Shown here: positions 1 through 10,161 of the stretch, piece after piece | Numbering within the stretch: the first letter of the stretch is position 1 | Layout: every line of letters starts with the position of its first letter | Position numbers and translations under genes: made by a program | Notes under the pieces: model-generated | What the model saw: only the letters and a program-made list of their open reading frames with translations | Told to the model about the DNA's origin: nothing | The model's database searches: none | Assembly (NCBI RefSeq): GCF_034008315.1 | Contig: NZ_CP125377.1 | Span: 6,140,501-6,204,500, forward strand | From: Pseudomonas sp. P8_241 | GTDB lineage: Bacteria; Pseudomonadota; Gammaproteobacteria; Pseudomonadales; Pseudomonadaceae | Length of the DNA stretch: 64,000 bases | Reading direction: 5' to 3'

Positions 1-690
1 TGCGACGACGCCGACCTCGATCGCGCCGCCGACACCGCAATGATGGCCAACTTCTACAGCTCCGGCCAGGTCTGCACCAACGGCACTCGCGTGTTCGTAC
101 CAGCCCACCTGAAAGCTGCGTTCGAAGCCAAGATCGTTGAGCGTGTTGCGCGCATCCGCGTCGGCAACCCGGAAGACGAAAACACCAACTTCGGCCCGCT
201 GGTCAGCTTCGCCCACATGGAAAGCGTGTTGGGTTACATCGCCAAAGGTAAGGAAGAAGGCGCTCGCGTTCTGTGCGGCGGCGACCGCATGACCGACGGC
301 GAATTCGCCAAAGGCGCGTTCGTGGCACCGACCGTGTTCACCGACTGCACCGACGACATGACCATCGTTCGCGAAGAAATCTTCGGCCCGGTGATGGCGA
401 TCCTCACCTACGAAACCGAAGAAGAAGTGATCCGTCGGGCCAACGACACCGACTTCGGCCTGGCCGCCGGTATCGTCACCAAGGACCTGAACCGCGCCCA
501 CCGCGTGATTCATCAACTGGAAGCCGGTATCTGCTGGATCAACGCCTGGGGCGAGTCCGACGCGAAGATGCCGGTGGGCGGCTACAAGCAGTCGGGCGTT
601 GGCCGTGAGAACGGGATCAGCTCGCTGAACAACTTCACCCGCATCAAATCGGTACAGGTTGAGCTGGGCGATTACGTCTCGGTGTTCTAA
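1..690 (+). CDS. betB: Betaine aldehyde dehydrogenase, C-terminal part (cut by window edge)
   Basis: Oxidises betaine aldehyde to glycine betaine with NAD(P)+ in the cytoplasm; aldehyde dehydrogenase superfamily. Only the last 229 residues are in the window and the reading frame is open from base 1. The catalytic cysteine lies in SSGQVCTNG (codon 73-75). The family motif EEIFGPV and the C-terminal [13 protein letters not shown] are present. The catalytic Glu and the coenzyme-binding part lie upstream of the window. betA follows after a REP pair, the usual betIBA arrangement. The assignment to betB rather than another aldehyde dehydrogenase rests mainly on this neighbour. Confidence 0.93.
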   Translation, partial: CDDADLDRAADTAMMANFYSSGQVCTNGTRVFVPAHLKAAFEAKIVERVARIRVGNPEDENTNFGPLVSFAHMESVLGYIAKGKEEGARVLCGGDRMTDGEFAKGAFVAPTVFTDCTDDMTIVREEIFGPVMAILTYETEEEVIRRANDTDFGLAAGIVTKDLNRAHRVIHQLEAGICWINAWGESDAKMPVGGYKQSGVGRENGISSLNNFTRIKSVQVELGDYVSVF

Positions 691-719
691 GGCAGCCTCT
701 GCTTCTCCCGGGACCCCGC

Positions 720-810
720 TATCGCCAGCAAGCCGGCTCCTACAGGTGGCGTCGTGCACAACAGTCACGGCGCCCCGCACTTCTATAGGAGCCGGCTTGC
801 TGGCGATCGA
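720..810. repeat. REP doublet between betB and betA
   Basis: Two inverted copies of the family I repeat (TCGCCAGCAAGCCGGCTCCTA at 722-742 and its inverse at 787-807) enclose a 44-base spacer. This is the REPIN layout common in Pseudomonas. It separates two genes that are normally cotranscribed and could form a stable mRNA hairpin between them. Confidence 0.9.
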
Positions 811-859
811 GTGCGCAGCACTCGCCAAGACCTGACCAACTTCAAAGAGGGTGCATTCA

Positions 860-2560
860 ATGTCCCAAGAATTCGATTACATCATCATCGGTGCCGGCTC
901 GGCCGGTAACACTCTGGCGACCCGTCTGACTGAAGACGCAGGCGTCACCGTCCTGCTGCTCGAAGCCGGCGGCCCGGACTACCGTTTCGACTTCCGCACG
1001 CAAATGCCGGCCGCACTGGCGTTCCCGCTGCAGGGCCGTCGCTACAACTGGGCCTACGAAACCGATGCCGAGCCACACATGGACGGTCGCCGGATGGAAT
1101 GCGGTCGCGGCAAGGGCCTGGGTGGTTCTTCGCTGATCAACGGCATGTGCTACATCCGCGGCAACGCCATGGACTACGATGGCTGGGCCAAACTGCCAGG
1201 TCTGGAAGACTGGACCTACCTCGATTGCCTGCCGTATTTCCGCAAGGCCGAAACCCGTGACATCGGCCCGAACGACTACCACGGTGGCGACGGCCCGGTC
1301 AGCGTGACCACGCCGAAGGCAGGCAACAACCCGCTGTTCCACGCCATGGTTGAAGCCGGTGTGCAGGCCGGTTACCCGCGCACCGAAGACCTCAACGGTT
1401 ACCAGCAAGAAGGCTTCGGCCCGATGGACCGCACCGTGACGCCGAAAGGTCGTCGTGCCTCCACCGCACGCGGTTACCTGGACGTCGCCAAAAAGCGTTC
1501 GACCCTGACCATCGTTACCCACGCCCTGACCGACAAGATCCTGTTCGACGGCAAGCGTGCGGTCGGCGTGCGTTACCTGGTCGGCGACGCTGAGGAGCGC
1601 GTTGAAGTCAAAGCGCGCAAGGAAGTACTGCTGTGCTCCGGCGCCATCGCTTCGCCGCAGATCCTGCAACGCTCCGGCGTCGGCCCGGCCGAACTGCTGA
1701 ACAAGCTCGACATTCCGGTGGTTCACGACCTGCCGGGTGTCGGTGAAAACCTGCAGGATCACCTTGAGCTGTACCTGCAATACGCGTGCACCCAACCGGT
1801 CTCGCTGTACCCGTCGCTGCTCTGGTACAACCAGCCGGCCATCGGCGCCGAGTGGCTGTTCAACGGCACCGGCATCGGCGCCAGCAACCAGTTCGAAGCC
1901 GGCGGTTTCATCCGTACCCGTGAAGAGTTCGAGTGGCCGAACATCCAGTACCACTTCCTGCCGGTCGCCATTAACTACAACGGCAGCAACGGTGTGAAAG
2001 AACACGGTTTCCAGGCGCACATGGGCTCCATGCGTTCGCCAAGCCGCGGGCGCATCCAGGCCAAGTCCAAGGACCCGCGCCAGCACCCGAGCATCCTGTT
2101 CAACTACATGGCCACCGAGCAGGACTGGCAGGAATTCCGCGACGGCATTCGCCTGACCCGTGAAATCATGCAGCAACCTGCACTGGACGCTTTCCGTGGC
2201 CGCGAAATCAGCCCGGGCATCGACGTGCAATCCGATGAGCAGCTGGACAAGTTCATCCGCGAACACGCCGAAACCGCGTTCCACCCGTCCTGCTCGTGCA
2301 AGATGGGCACCGACGACATGGCCGTGGTCGATGGCGAAGGTCGCGTGCACGGCATGCAAGCTCTGCGTGTGGTCGATGCCTCGATCATGCCGATCATCAC
2401 CACCGGCAACCTCAATGCACCGACGATCATGATGGCGGAGAAAATCGCCGACAAGATCCGTGGCCGCAAACCATTGCCGCGCAGCACCGCCACTTATTAT
2501 GTGGCGGGTGAAGCGCCGGTGAAGGGCAAGCCTTTGCGTGAAGTGACCCAGATCGCGTAA
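860..2560 (+). CDS. betA: Choline dehydrogenase
   Basis: Membrane-associated GMC-family flavoprotein that oxidises choline to betaine aldehyde, the step before BetB. The N-terminus has the FAD dinucleotide-binding GAGSAG (residues 11-16). The GMC signature [15 protein letters not shown] follows. The C-terminal active site has HPSCSCKMG (His about residue 475) and [12 protein letters not shown]. At 566 residues it has the family's usual length. I chose ATG 860 rather than the upstream in-frame GTG 851 because AAGAGG lies at the proper distance before 860. It is the last gene of the bet group; a REP doublet follows. Confidence 0.96.
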   Translation: MSQEFDYIIIGAGSAGNTLATRLTEDAGVTVLLLEAGGPDYRFDFRTQMPAALAFPLQGRRYNWAYETDAEPHMDGRRMECGRGKGLGGSSLINGMCYIRGNAMDYDGWAKLPGLEDWTYLDCLPYFRKAETRDIGPNDYHGGDGPVSVTTPKAGNNPLFHAMVEAGVQAGYPRTEDLNGYQQEGFGPMDRTVTPKGRRASTARGYLDVAKKRSTLTIVTHALTDKILFDGKRAVGVRYLVGDAEERVEVKARKEVLLCSGAIASPQILQRSGVGPAELLNKLDIPVVHDLPGVGENLQDHLELYLQYACTQPVSLYPSLLWYNQPAIGAEWLFNGTGIGASNQFEAGGFIRTREEFEWPNIQYHFLPVAINYNGSNGVKEHGFQAHMGSMRSPSRGRIQAKSKDPRQHPSILFNYMATEQDWQEFRDGIRLTREIMQQPALDAFRGREISPGIDVQSDEQLDKFIREHAETAFHPSCSCKMGTDDMAVVDGEGRVHGMQALRVVDASIMPIITTGNLNAPTIMMAEKIADKIRGRKPLPRSTATYYVAGEAPVKGKPLREVTQIA

Positions 2561-2582
2561 GGCGTTATACCGCGTCACGGCC

Positions 2583-2674
2583 AATCGCTGGCAAGCCAGC
2601 TCCCACAGGTTTTATGTCGGCCGCAAAATTTGCGTCCAACTTGGTCACTGTGGGAGCTGGCTTGCCAGCGATGA
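2583..2674. repeat. REP doublet downstream of betA
   Basis: Family I repeat in inverted orientation: TCGCTGGCAAGCCAGCTCCC at 2584-2603 and its inverse ending at 2671. Both halves have CCCACA in place of the CCTACA seen in most other copies, so the pair carries matching substitutions. Confidence 0.88.
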
Positions 2675-2842
2675 GGCCAGACCATTCAGCACACATCGTG
2701 CCGTCAGACTCAGCAATCCACCCCTACCCCATTCCAAACTTGATCCTCCCCCCGCGCAAGCCTAATCTAGCGCCACGCAATCGTTTCACCTCTCCCCTCG
2801 CTACACCGCTTCACCGTCACTCCATACCAAGGAGGTTCCCGA

Positions 2843-4285
2843 ATGTTCGATTTCCACCCCCAGCTCAAGCAGCGTTTTGCTGCCTTGCGCACGGGCGCTG
2901 AATTCTTTTCCCTGCGTTACGTGCGCGAGTCCGGCCAGTACCTGTCGGTACGCAAGAACGTCGCCGAACCACCGAGCCTGAGCCGTGACGAAGGGGCGAT
3001 GCTGACGGTGCGGGTCAATGGTGTAGAAGCCTATGCCGCAACTAATGACCTGTCGCCACAAGGCCTGCAAGCGGCGCTGGACCGCGCCGAGCAACAAGCT
3101 CGACGACTCAAACCCCACGCCCTGCTGGATCTGCGCGCTCAGGCCGTTTCAAGTGATCGCGCCGATTACTTCTCGCCAAATCTCGATCAGCCGTTCCCGT
3201 CCCTGAGCGACTGCTATCAACTGCTCGGTGCCGAGTCCGCCGCCGTACCCAAGGATGAACGCCTGGTCAATTGGCAAGTCAGCCTCGGTATCACCCACGT
3301 CGAGCAGATCTACCTCAACAGCGCTGGTGCCGAATTGCGCCAGGCCCAACGTTTTGTCTATCCGGGCATGGACGTTACGGCCTACGACGGCAACGACAGC
3401 CAGACCCGCAGCCTTGGCCGCGAGAACTTCGGCCAGCAGGGCGGTGCCGATGTCATCAGCCGTTGCGGCCTGATCGGTGCCGGCGCGCAAGTCGCCGATC
3501 AGGCGCTGCAATTGCTGTTGGCACCAAACACTCCGCAGGGCCAGCGCGATCTGCTACTGATGCCCGACCAGATGATGTTACAGATCCACGAATCCATCGG
3601 TCATCCGCTGGAACTGGACCGCATCCTTGGCGATGAACGCAATTACGCCGGCACCAGTTTCGTCAAAGCCGAAGATTTCGGCAGCCTGCAATACGGCTCG
3701 AAATTGCTCAACGTGACCTTCGACCCGGACATCCCCGAACAGCTCGCCAGCTACGGCCATGACGACGAAGGCAGCGCCGCCAGCAAACAATTCCTGATCC
3801 GCGAAGGCCGGTTGCTGCGCCCGCTGGGTGGCGCGCTGTCGCAGTTCCGCGCGGGTATGGATGGCGTCGCCAACAGCCGCGCCTGCGGCTGGAACCGTCC
3901 GCCGATCGACCGCATGGCCAACCTCAATATCGAGCCAGGCGATCAGCCGCTGGAACAACTGATCGGCAACATCGAGCATGGCATCCTGATGAGCACCAAC
4001 CGCTCGTGGTCCATCGACGATGCGCGCAACAAATTCCAGTTCGGTTGTGAATGGGGCCAGTTGATCGAAAATGGCGAGCTCAAAGGCGTGGTGAAAAATC
4101 CGAATTACCGGGCGATTTCCGCGCAGTTCTGGAAGAGCCTTAGCGCTGTTGGCGATGCGAGCACCTTCAAGGTGCTCGGCACACCGAACTGCGGCAAGGG
4201 CGAACCGAATCAGGTGATTCGCGTCGGCCATGCCTCGCCGGCCTGCGTGTTTAGCAACGTTGATGTGTTTGGGGGAGATGCCTGA
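2843..4285 (+). CDS. TldD-family metallopeptidase (catalytic subunit)
   Basis: A TldD/PmbA-superfamily protein of 480 residues. TldD/TldE heterodimers are cytoplasmic zinc peptidases that trim microcin precursors and degrade unfolded peptides. The zinc motif HESIGH (His249, Glu250, His254) marks this as the catalytic TldD-like partner; the GCEWGQLIENG region near the C-terminus is also typical. A strong AAGGAGG precedes ATG 2843. Its stop codon overlaps the start of the next gene (TGATG), so the two are translationally coupled. It is probably a second pair, not the housekeeping tldD-pmbA. The substrate is unknown. Confidence 0.88.
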   Translation: MFDFHPQLKQRFAALRTGAEFFSLRYVRESGQYLSVRKNVAEPPSLSRDEGAMLTVRVNGVEAYAATNDLSPQGLQAALDRAEQQARRLKPHALLDLRAQAVSSDRADYFSPNLDQPFPSLSDCYQLLGAESAAVPKDERLVNWQVSLGITHVEQIYLNSAGAELRQAQRFVYPGMDVTAYDGNDSQTRSLGRENFGQQGGADVISRCGLIGAGAQVADQALQLLLAPNTPQGQRDLLLMPDQMMLQIHESIGHPLELDRILGDERNYAGTSFVKAEDFGSLQYGSKLLNVTFDPDIPEQLASYGHDDEGSAASKQFLIREGRLLRPLGGALSQFRAGMDGVANSRACGWNRPPIDRMANLNIEPGDQPLEQLIGNIEHGILMSTNRSWSIDDARNKFQFGCEWGQLIENGELKGVVKNPNYRAISAQFWKSLSAVGDASTFKVLGTPNCGKGEPNQVIRVGHASPACVFSNVDVFGGDA

Positions 4286-5622
4286 TGAGTCCATCGAAAG
4301 CTCAGGCCGAGTCGTTCAAGGCATTGGTCACTGGTTTGCGCGAAGCGCTGAACGAACCAGAGCAGTTCACCCTCAGCTACGCCGCCGAGTCATCGGCCTT
4401 CGTGCGCTTCAATCACGCCAAGGTGCGTCAGGCCGGACAGGTGCAGCAAGCGAGCATCGGTCTGAAGCTGATCAACGATGGTCGCCACGCCGACCTGCAC
4501 ATCACCCTGTCGGGCGACGCTGAAGTTGACCTTCAGCGCTTGATGGAAGGTGTGCAACAGCTGCGCGAAACGCTGCCGCTGCTGCCGCAGGACCCGTACC
4601 TGCTGCTCAACCATAACGGCTGGCAGAGCGAGAATGTGCAGGAGCATCCGCTGCCGGATACCGAACAGGTGGTCGCCGAGATTGCCAAGGCCGCCGAAGG
4701 ACTGGACCTGGTCGGCTTTTACGCGGCCGGCCCCATCAGCCGCGGCTTCGCCAGCTCCTCAGGCGCATTCGGCTGGCATCAGGCCAACAGCTTCAATTTC
4801 GATTTCAGCCTGTTCCACGCAAACGGTCAGGCGGTGAAAGCCTGCTATGCCGGGCACGACTGGAGCAGCGAAGGATTTGCCAGGCGCTTCCAGCAGGCCC
4901 GAGAACAACTGGAGTATTTGGGTCGCCCATTGCGCACGCTGGCACCGGGTCAGTACCGCGCTTACCTTGCGCCGGCCGCGCTGGAAGAAATCATGGGCAT
5001 GCTGTGCTGGGGCGGTTTTTCGGCGCAGTCGATTGCCAGTAAAAGCAGCCCGCTGCAAAAGCTCTACGGCGGCGACCAGTCGTTCAGCCCGCTGGTTTCG
5101 CTGGATGAAAAAGTCAGCGGTTCATTGAGCCCGGCGTTCTCCGAGGAAGGCTATCCACGCAGCGACCTTGAGTTGATTGTCCAGGGCAAGGCCGGCGCGC
5201 AACTGGTGGGCTCACGCAGCGCCGCTGAATATGGCCTGAGCGCCAACGGTGCCAGCGGCGGTGAATCGCCGAGCGCGTTGAACATGCAGGCCGGGGCATT
5301 GCCAGAGGCAGACATCCTCCAACAACTGGGGACCGGTTTGTACATCAGCAACCTGTGGTACCTGAACTACTCGGATCAACCGGCGGCACGCCTGACCGGC
5401 ATGACTCGGTTTGCCACGTTCTGGGTCGAGAACGGCGAGATTCAGGCGCCGGTGAGCACCATGCGGTTTGATGACAGTGCCTTCAGCCTGCTGGGTTCGC
5501 AGCTGGAAGCGCTGACCGAGGAGCGCGAGTTGCTGCTGTCGGCGAGTACTTACAGTCAGCGGGCAACGGCATCGGCGCTCCTGCCGGGGGCCCTTGTCAG
5601 CCGATTGACCTTGACCCTGTAA
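4285..5622 (+). CDS. TldE/PmbA-family protein (non-catalytic partner)
   Basis: A 445-residue member of the TldD/PmbA superfamily that lacks the HExxxH zinc motif of its upstream neighbour, as expected for the TldE/PmbA half of the heterodimer. Such partners shape the substrate tunnel. The start ATG shares one base with the stop codon of the TldD-like gene, which favours equal synthesis of the two subunits. A REP doublet follows the stop. Function beyond the family is inferred. Confidence 0.85.
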   Translation: MSPSKAQAESFKALVTGLREALNEPEQFTLSYAAESSAFVRFNHAKVRQAGQVQQASIGLKLINDGRHADLHITLSGDAEVDLQRLMEGVQQLRETLPLLPQDPYLLLNHNGWQSENVQEHPLPDTEQVVAEIAKAAEGLDLVGFYAAGPISRGFASSSGAFGWHQANSFNFDFSLFHANGQAVKACYAGHDWSSEGFARRFQQAREQLEYLGRPLRTLAPGQYRAYLAPAALEEIMGMLCWGGFSAQSIASKSSPLQKLYGGDQSFSPLVSLDEKVSGSLSPAFSEEGYPRSDLELIVQGKAGAQLVGSRSAAEYGLSANGASGGESPSALNMQAGALPEADILQQLGTGLYISNLWYLNYSDQPAARLTGMTRFATFWVENGEIQAPVSTMRFDDSAFSLLGSQLEALTEERELLLSASTYSQRATASALLPGALVSRLTLTL

Positions 5623-5634
5623 CACCGCAATACC

Positions 5635-5726
5635 CTGTAGGAGCTGGCTTGCCAGTGATCGCGGTCTTTCTGCCAACAACTATGTTGAATTTGACCGCCT
5701 CATCGCCGGCAAGCCAGCTCCTACAG
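5635..5726. repeat. REP doublet between tldE-like gene and MFS gene
   Basis: TGTAGGAGCTGGCTTGCCAG begins at 5636; the inverse copy ATCGCCGGCAAGCCAGCTCC begins at 5702. It occupies most of the intergenic space. Confidence 0.88.
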
Positions 5727-5764
5727 TATCGGTGAAACGCTGATCTTCCCTGACAAGAGGTCCC

Positions 5765-7192
5765 ATGCCCAACCGCCCGCCTCTCGACGCCGTTACCGCC
5801 CGCTGGATTCCCTGGGTGGTTGCCATTGCCTTCTTCATGCAGTCCCTCGACGGCACCATCCTCAACACCGCCCTGCCGGCCATGGCCCGGGACCTTGCCG
5901 AAGACCCGTTGCGCATGCAGGGCGTGATCATCGCCTACATGCTCACCGTCGCTTTGCTGATTCCCGCCTCTGGCTGGATTGCCGACCGCTTCGGCACCAA
6001 GAAAATCTTCTTCAGTGCGATCCTGCTGTTCAGTCTCGGCTCGCTGCTCTGCGCGCTATCGACCAGCCTGTCCCAGTTGATCGGTGCCCGCGTCATTCAG
6101 GGACTGGGCGGCGCATTGATGTTGCCGGTCGGGCGACTGGTGGTGCTGCGCGCCTACCCGCGCTCGGAACTGGTGCGGATCATGGGTTTCATCACCATTC
6201 CCGGCCTGCTCGGCCCGTTGATCGGCCCGACCATGGGCGGCTGGATGGTGCAGTACCTGACCTGGCACTGGATCTTCCTGATCAACCTGCCGGTGGGGTT
6301 GGTCGGCTGCTACGCCGTGTGGAGATTCATCCCGGACCTGCGCGGTTCCGAGCGCACCCGTTTCGATAGTCTGGGCTTCGTGCTGTTTGGCGCGGCGATG
6401 ATTCTGATCACCATCGCCATGGAAGGCCTGGGCGAACTGCACCTGCCGCACTTGCGAGTGATGTTGCTGCTGTTCGGCGGCATGGCGTGCCTCGCCGCGT
6501 ACTGGCTGCGCGCCGGGCATATCGAAAACCCATTGTTTGCGCCTTCGCTGTTCAAGACCCGGACCTTTGCCGTGGGCATTCTCGGCAACCTGTTCGCCCG
6601 CCTCGGCAGCGGTGCCCTGCCCTTTCTGGTGCCGTTGCTGCTGCAAGTGGCGCTGGGCTATTCACCGTCCCAGGCCGGGATGAGCATGTTGCCGCTGGCC
6701 GCTGCGGCGATGGTCGCCAAGTGGGTGGCGCGACCGCTGATCGAACGCCTGGGCTACCGCATCGTGCTCACCGGCAACACCCTGGCGCTGGGGATCATGC
6801 TGGCGAGCATGGGACTTGTCAGCGAGCAGACGCCATATTGGCTGCTGTTGTGTCTGCTGGCAGTGCTCGGGGCGATCAACTCCTTGCAGTTCACTGCGAT
6901 GAACACCGTGACCCTGATCGACCTCGACGACGCCAGCGCCAGCAGCGGCAACAGCCTGCTGTCGGTGGTCGCGCAGTTGTCCCTGAGCCTGGGCGTTGCC
7001 TGCGCCGGTGCGCTGCTTGGCGGGTTCACGGCGGAGATTGGAAACGACGGCGTAGAGACGGTTTTGGGTGCATTCCAGCTGACCTTCGTGACCGTCGGAA
7101 TCATGGCCATGCTGGCCGCGACCATCTTCTCGCAACTCTCAAAGGAAGACGGACGGCGCGTCAAGCGTCCGGAAGAGCACATCGAACCTTAG
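5765..7192 (+). CDS. MFS multidrug efflux transporter, DHA2 (14-TM) family
   Basis: An inner-membrane proton-driven exporter of 475 residues, in the size range of the 14-helix drug:H+ antiporter-2 family (EmrB/MdtD type). Helix 1 has SLDGTILNTALPAMA (motif D1 type), and the loop after helix 2 has motif A as GWIADRFGTKK. Helix 5 has GLLGPLIGPTMGGWM, matching motif C of antiporters. AAGAGG precedes ATG 5765. There is no adjacent EmrA-like adaptor or TolC-like gene, so it resembles MdtD, which works alone. The substrate cannot be read from the sequence. Confidence 0.88.
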   Translation: MPNRPPLDAVTARWIPWVVAIAFFMQSLDGTILNTALPAMARDLAEDPLRMQGVIIAYMLTVALLIPASGWIADRFGTKKIFFSAILLFSLGSLLCALSTSLSQLIGARVIQGLGGALMLPVGRLVVLRAYPRSELVRIMGFITIPGLLGPLIGPTMGGWMVQYLTWHWIFLINLPVGLVGCYAVWRFIPDLRGSERTRFDSLGFVLFGAAMILITIAMEGLGELHLPHLRVMLLLFGGMACLAAYWLRAGHIENPLFAPSLFKTRTFAVGILGNLFARLGSGALPFLVPLLLQVALGYSPSQAGMSMLPLAAAAMVAKWVARPLIERLGYRIVLTGNTLALGIMLASMGLVSEQTPYWLLLCLLAVLGAINSLQFTAMNTVTLIDLDDASASSGNSLLSVVAQLSLSLGVACAGALLGGFTAEIGNDGVETVLGAFQLTFVTVGIMAMLAATIFSQLSKEDGRRVKRPEEHIEP

Positions 7193-7249
7193 GGCGAATG
7201 GCCACCGGACTGGTACACTGCGCGACATTTTGTTTTGCAGGCCAGTCCC

Positions 7250-8635
7250 GTGACCACCATCGCCACCGAATTTAATACTTTGCCGCTGTCCGCCGCCATG
7301 CTGGCTAACCTCGACTCCCTCGGTTATGCCCAGATGACGCCGATCCAGGCGCAAAGCTTGCCGGTGATCCTCAAGGGGATGGACCTGATCGCCCAGGCCA
7401 AGACCGGCAGCGGCAAGACCGCTGCCTTCGGTATCGGCCTGCTGAACCCGATCAACCCGCGCTACTTCGGTTGCCAGGCACTGATCCTGTGCCCGACCCG
7501 CGAACTGGCTGATCAGGTCGCCAAGGAAATCCGTCGTCTGGCCCGCGCCGAAGACAACATCAAGGTCCTGACCCTGTGCGGCGGTGTTTCCCTCGGCCCG
7601 CAGATCGCTTCGCTGGAGCACGGCGCACACATCATCGTCGGCACCCCGGGTCGTATCCAGCAGCACCTGCGCAAGGGTTCGCTGGTCCTTCATGGCCTGA
7701 ACACGCTGATCCTCGACGAAGCCGACCGCATGCTCGACATGGGTTTCTACGACTCCATCGAAGAAATCATCATGCAGGCCCCGGAGCGTCGCCAGACCCT
7801 GCTGTTCTCTGCCACCTACCCGGTAGGCATCAAGCAGCTTGCGTCAAAGTTCATGCGCAACCCGCAGCAGGTGAAGGCCGAAGCGTTCCACGACGACACG
7901 CAGATCGAGCAGCGCTTCTACGAAATCTCCCCGGACGACCGCATGAGCGCCGTGACCAAGGTCCTGGGTCACTTCCGTCCGGCGTCCTGCGTCGCCTTCT
8001 GCTACACCAAGCAGCAAGTGCAGGAAACCGTTGATCACCTGTCCTCCAAAGGCATTTCCGCCGTCGGCCTGCACGGCGATCTGGAACAGCGCGACCGCGA
8101 TCAGGTGCTGGCAATGTTCGCCAACCGCAGTACTTCGGTATTGGTTGCCACCGACGTTGCTGCCCGTGGTCTGGACATCGATTCCCTGGACATGGTGATC
8201 AACGTCGAGTTGGCCCGTGATTCGGAAATCCACATCCACCGCGTCGGCCGTACCGGTCGTGCCGGTGAAAAAGGTCTCGCGATCAGCCTGGTCGCACCGT
8301 CCGAAGCACAGCGCGCACAAGCCATCGAACTGTTGCAAAAAACCCCATTGACCTGGGATCAGGTAGACAACCTTACCTCCCAGGGCGGTGGTCCGCTGCT
8401 GCCGCAGATGAGCACCCTGTGCATCGGCGCTGGCCGCAAGGACAAGGTTCGTCCGGGCGACATTCTGGGCGCCTTGACCGGTGACGCCGGCATTCCGGGC
8501 GCTCAGGTCGGCAAGATCGCGATCTTCGACTTCCAGGCTTACGTGGCCGTGGATCGCAGCGTCGCCAAGCAGGCCCTGCAGCGTTTGAACGACGGCAAGA
8601 TCAAGGGCCGTTCGTTGCGCGTTCGCATCCTCTGA
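7250..8635 (+). CDS. dbpA: ATP-dependent RNA helicase DbpA
   Basis: DEAD-box helicase acting on 23S rRNA (hairpin 92) in large-subunit assembly. Motifs in order: Q motif MTPIQAQ, AKTGSGKT (motif I), PTRELA, DEAD, SAT and HRVGRTGRAG (motif VI). The last about 75 residues (from LCIGAGRKDKVRPGDILGAL to the end) form the DbpA RNA-binding domain that separates DbpA from RhlE or SrmB. The start is uncertain: GTG 7250 gives MTTIATEF, and an in-frame TTG lies at 7235. Neither has a strong ribosome binding site. It stands alone, with a REP doublet downstream. Confidence 0.92.
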   Translation: MTTIATEFNTLPLSAAMLANLDSLGYAQMTPIQAQSLPVILKGMDLIAQAKTGSGKTAAFGIGLLNPINPRYFGCQALILCPTRELADQVAKEIRRLARAEDNIKVLTLCGGVSLGPQIASLEHGAHIIVGTPGRIQQHLRKGSLVLHGLNTLILDEADRMLDMGFYDSIEEIIMQAPERRQTLLFSATYPVGIKQLASKFMRNPQQVKAEAFHDDTQIEQRFYEISPDDRMSAVTKVLGHFRPASCVAFCYTKQQVQETVDHLSSKGISAVGLHGDLEQRDRDQVLAMFANRSTSVLVATDVAARGLDIDSLDMVINVELARDSEIHIHRVGRTGRAGEKGLAISLVAPSEAQRAQAIELLQKTPLTWDQVDNLTSQGGGPLLPQMSTLCIGAGRKDKVRPGDILGALTGDAGIPGAQVGKIAIFDFQAYVAVDRSVAKQALQRLNDGKIKGRSLRVRIL

Positions 8636-8640
8636 TTCAC

Positions 8641-8727
8641 TGTAGGAGCCGGCTTGCTGGCGATGAACGATGACGCGGTCGACCCGATGGACCGCAGCGT
8701 TTGCATCGCCGCAAGCCGGCTCCTACT
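8641..8727. repeat. REP doublet downstream of dbpA
   Basis: TGTAGGAGCCGGCTTGCTGG at 8641 and the inverse copy GCAAGCCGGCTCCTAC ending at 8726. The right-hand copy lacks a few bases (ATCGCCGCAAGCC). Confidence 0.87.
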
Positions 8728-8765
8728 GGTTTTGCGTTGGATTAAAAATTTGTGAGGACACCGTT

Positions 8766-9944
8766 TTGCGCTCTACCGAAGTCGTGATCATTGGCGCTGG
8801 CGCCGCAGGATTGATGTGTGCGCTGACAGCCGCTGGGCGCGGGCGCAAGGTGCTGTTGCTCGACCACGCCAACAAGGCTGGCAAGAAAATCCTGATGTCG
8901 GGTGGTGGCCGCTGTAATTTCACCAACATGTACACCGAACCGAACAATTTTCTCTCGCAGAACGCGCACTTCTGCAAATCCGCTCTGGCCCGTTACACCC
9001 AGTGGGATTTCATCGGCATGGTCGCTAAGCACGGCGTGCCTTACCACGAGAAAAAACTCGGCCAGTTGTTCTGCGATAACAAGTCCAGCGACATCCTCGA
9101 AATGCTTCTGAACGAGTGCGATCAGGTCGGCGTCAGCCTGCACCTGGACACCTCGATCCAGACCATCGAGAAGCTGGAAAAAGGCTATTTGCTGGATACG
9201 ACGCTTGGTCAAGTGACGTGCGAATCCCTGGTGATCGCCACTGGCGGTCTGTCTATCCCGACCCTGGGCGCAACCGGTTTCGGTTATCAAGTGGCCAGGC
9301 AATTTGGTCACGAGCTGCTGCCGACCCGTGCCGGTCTGGTGCCGTTCACCATCACCGATCAGCTCAAGGAATTGTGCACCGAGCTGTCTGGCACGTCGGT
9401 GGATTGCCTGGTGAGCTGTAACGACCAGAGCTTCCGCGAAAATATCCTGTTCACTCACCGAGGCCTCAGCGGCCCGGCGATTCTGCAGATTTCTTCGTTC
9501 TGGGAATCCGGCGATACGGTCGAGATCAACCTGATGCCGGACCACGACGTGCCGAGCTGGTTACAACAGCAGCAGGCCGAACGCCCCAACAGCGAGCTGA
9601 AAACCCTGCTCGGTGAAATCTTCACCAAGAAGATGGCCAACCTGTTGGCGGACAACTGGTTCGTTTCCAAACCGATGAAGCAATACACCCACGCGGAAAT
9701 GGCCGCCATCGCGGAAAAACTGGCAAGCTGGAAAGTCGTGCCGGCGGGCACTGAAGGCTACCGCACAGCCGAGGTGACTCTGGGTGGCGTAAACACCAAT
9801 GAAGTCTCCTCCAAGACCATGGAATCGCTGAAAAGCCCTGGTTTGTACTTCATCGGCGAAGTGCTCGATGTGACCGGGCATTTGGGCGGGTTCAATTTCC
9901 AGTGGGCCTGGGCCTCGGGTTACGCGGCGGCGCAATACGCCTGA
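8766..9944 (+). CDS. BaiN/YhiN-family FAD-dependent oxidoreductase (HI0933-like)
   Basis: A 392-residue flavoprotein of the HI0933/YhiN/BaiN family. The N-terminus has the FAD motif IIGAGAAGLMCAL, then KAGKKILMSGGGRCNFTN, the hallmark of this family. The C-terminus has GEVLDVTGHLGGFNFQWAWASG, closing the FAD site. I chose TTG 8766 because GTGAGGA lies about 8 bases upstream and the protein then starts just before the FAD motif; the longer open frame from 8670 runs through a REP copy. The physiological substrate is unknown in most bacteria. REP doublets lie on both sides. Confidence 0.88.
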   Translation: MRSTEVVIIGAGAAGLMCALTAAGRGRKVLLLDHANKAGKKILMSGGGRCNFTNMYTEPNNFLSQNAHFCKSALARYTQWDFIGMVAKHGVPYHEKKLGQLFCDNKSSDILEMLLNECDQVGVSLHLDTSIQTIEKLEKGYLLDTTLGQVTCESLVIATGGLSIPTLGATGFGYQVARQFGHELLPTRAGLVPFTITDQLKELCTELSGTSVDCLVSCNDQSFRENILFTHRGLSGPAILQISSFWESGDTVEINLMPDHDVPSWLQQQQAERPNSELKTLLGEIFTKKMANLLADNWFVSKPMKQYTHAEMAAIAEKLASWKVVPAGTEGYRTAEVTLGGVNTNEVSSKTMESLKSPGLYFIGEVLDVTGHLGGFNFQWAWASGYAAAQYA

Positions 9945-9956
9945 CACCCAAAGCCC

Positions 9957-10045
9957 TGTAGGAGCTGGCTTGCCAGCGATGCGGACAACACGGTCTGCCA
10001 GACAGACCGCTTGATCATTCATCGCCAACAAGCCGGCTCCTACAA
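9957..10045. repeat. REP doublet upstream of the YccS-like gene
   Basis: TGTAGGAGCTGGCTTGCCAG begins at 9957; the inverse copy ATCGCCAACAAGCCGGCTCC begins at 10021. The stretch 10046-10161 after it shows no clear promoter consensus to me. Confidence 0.87.
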
Positions 10046-10161
10046 ATGCCGTGTGTCACAGGGAAGGAACAAATTTTGCTGTCAGATGTGATCGGCGCCA
10101 TTGCGTCGGCGTCATTAGTGGCTCAATTTAGCGTCATTGCCTCGGAAGGCCTTCGCACTTC

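Noticed and set aside
857..2584. Long open frame of 575 codons antisense to betA
   Set aside because: It mirrors betA exactly, has no ribosome binding site and a biased composition (His, Asp, Gly, Val rich) typical of the opposite strand of GC-rich genes.
8670..8765. Longer N-terminus for the BaiN/YhiN-like flavoprotein
   Set aside because: The added residues are encoded by a REP arm; TTG 8766 has GTGAGGA upstream and starts right at the FAD motif.
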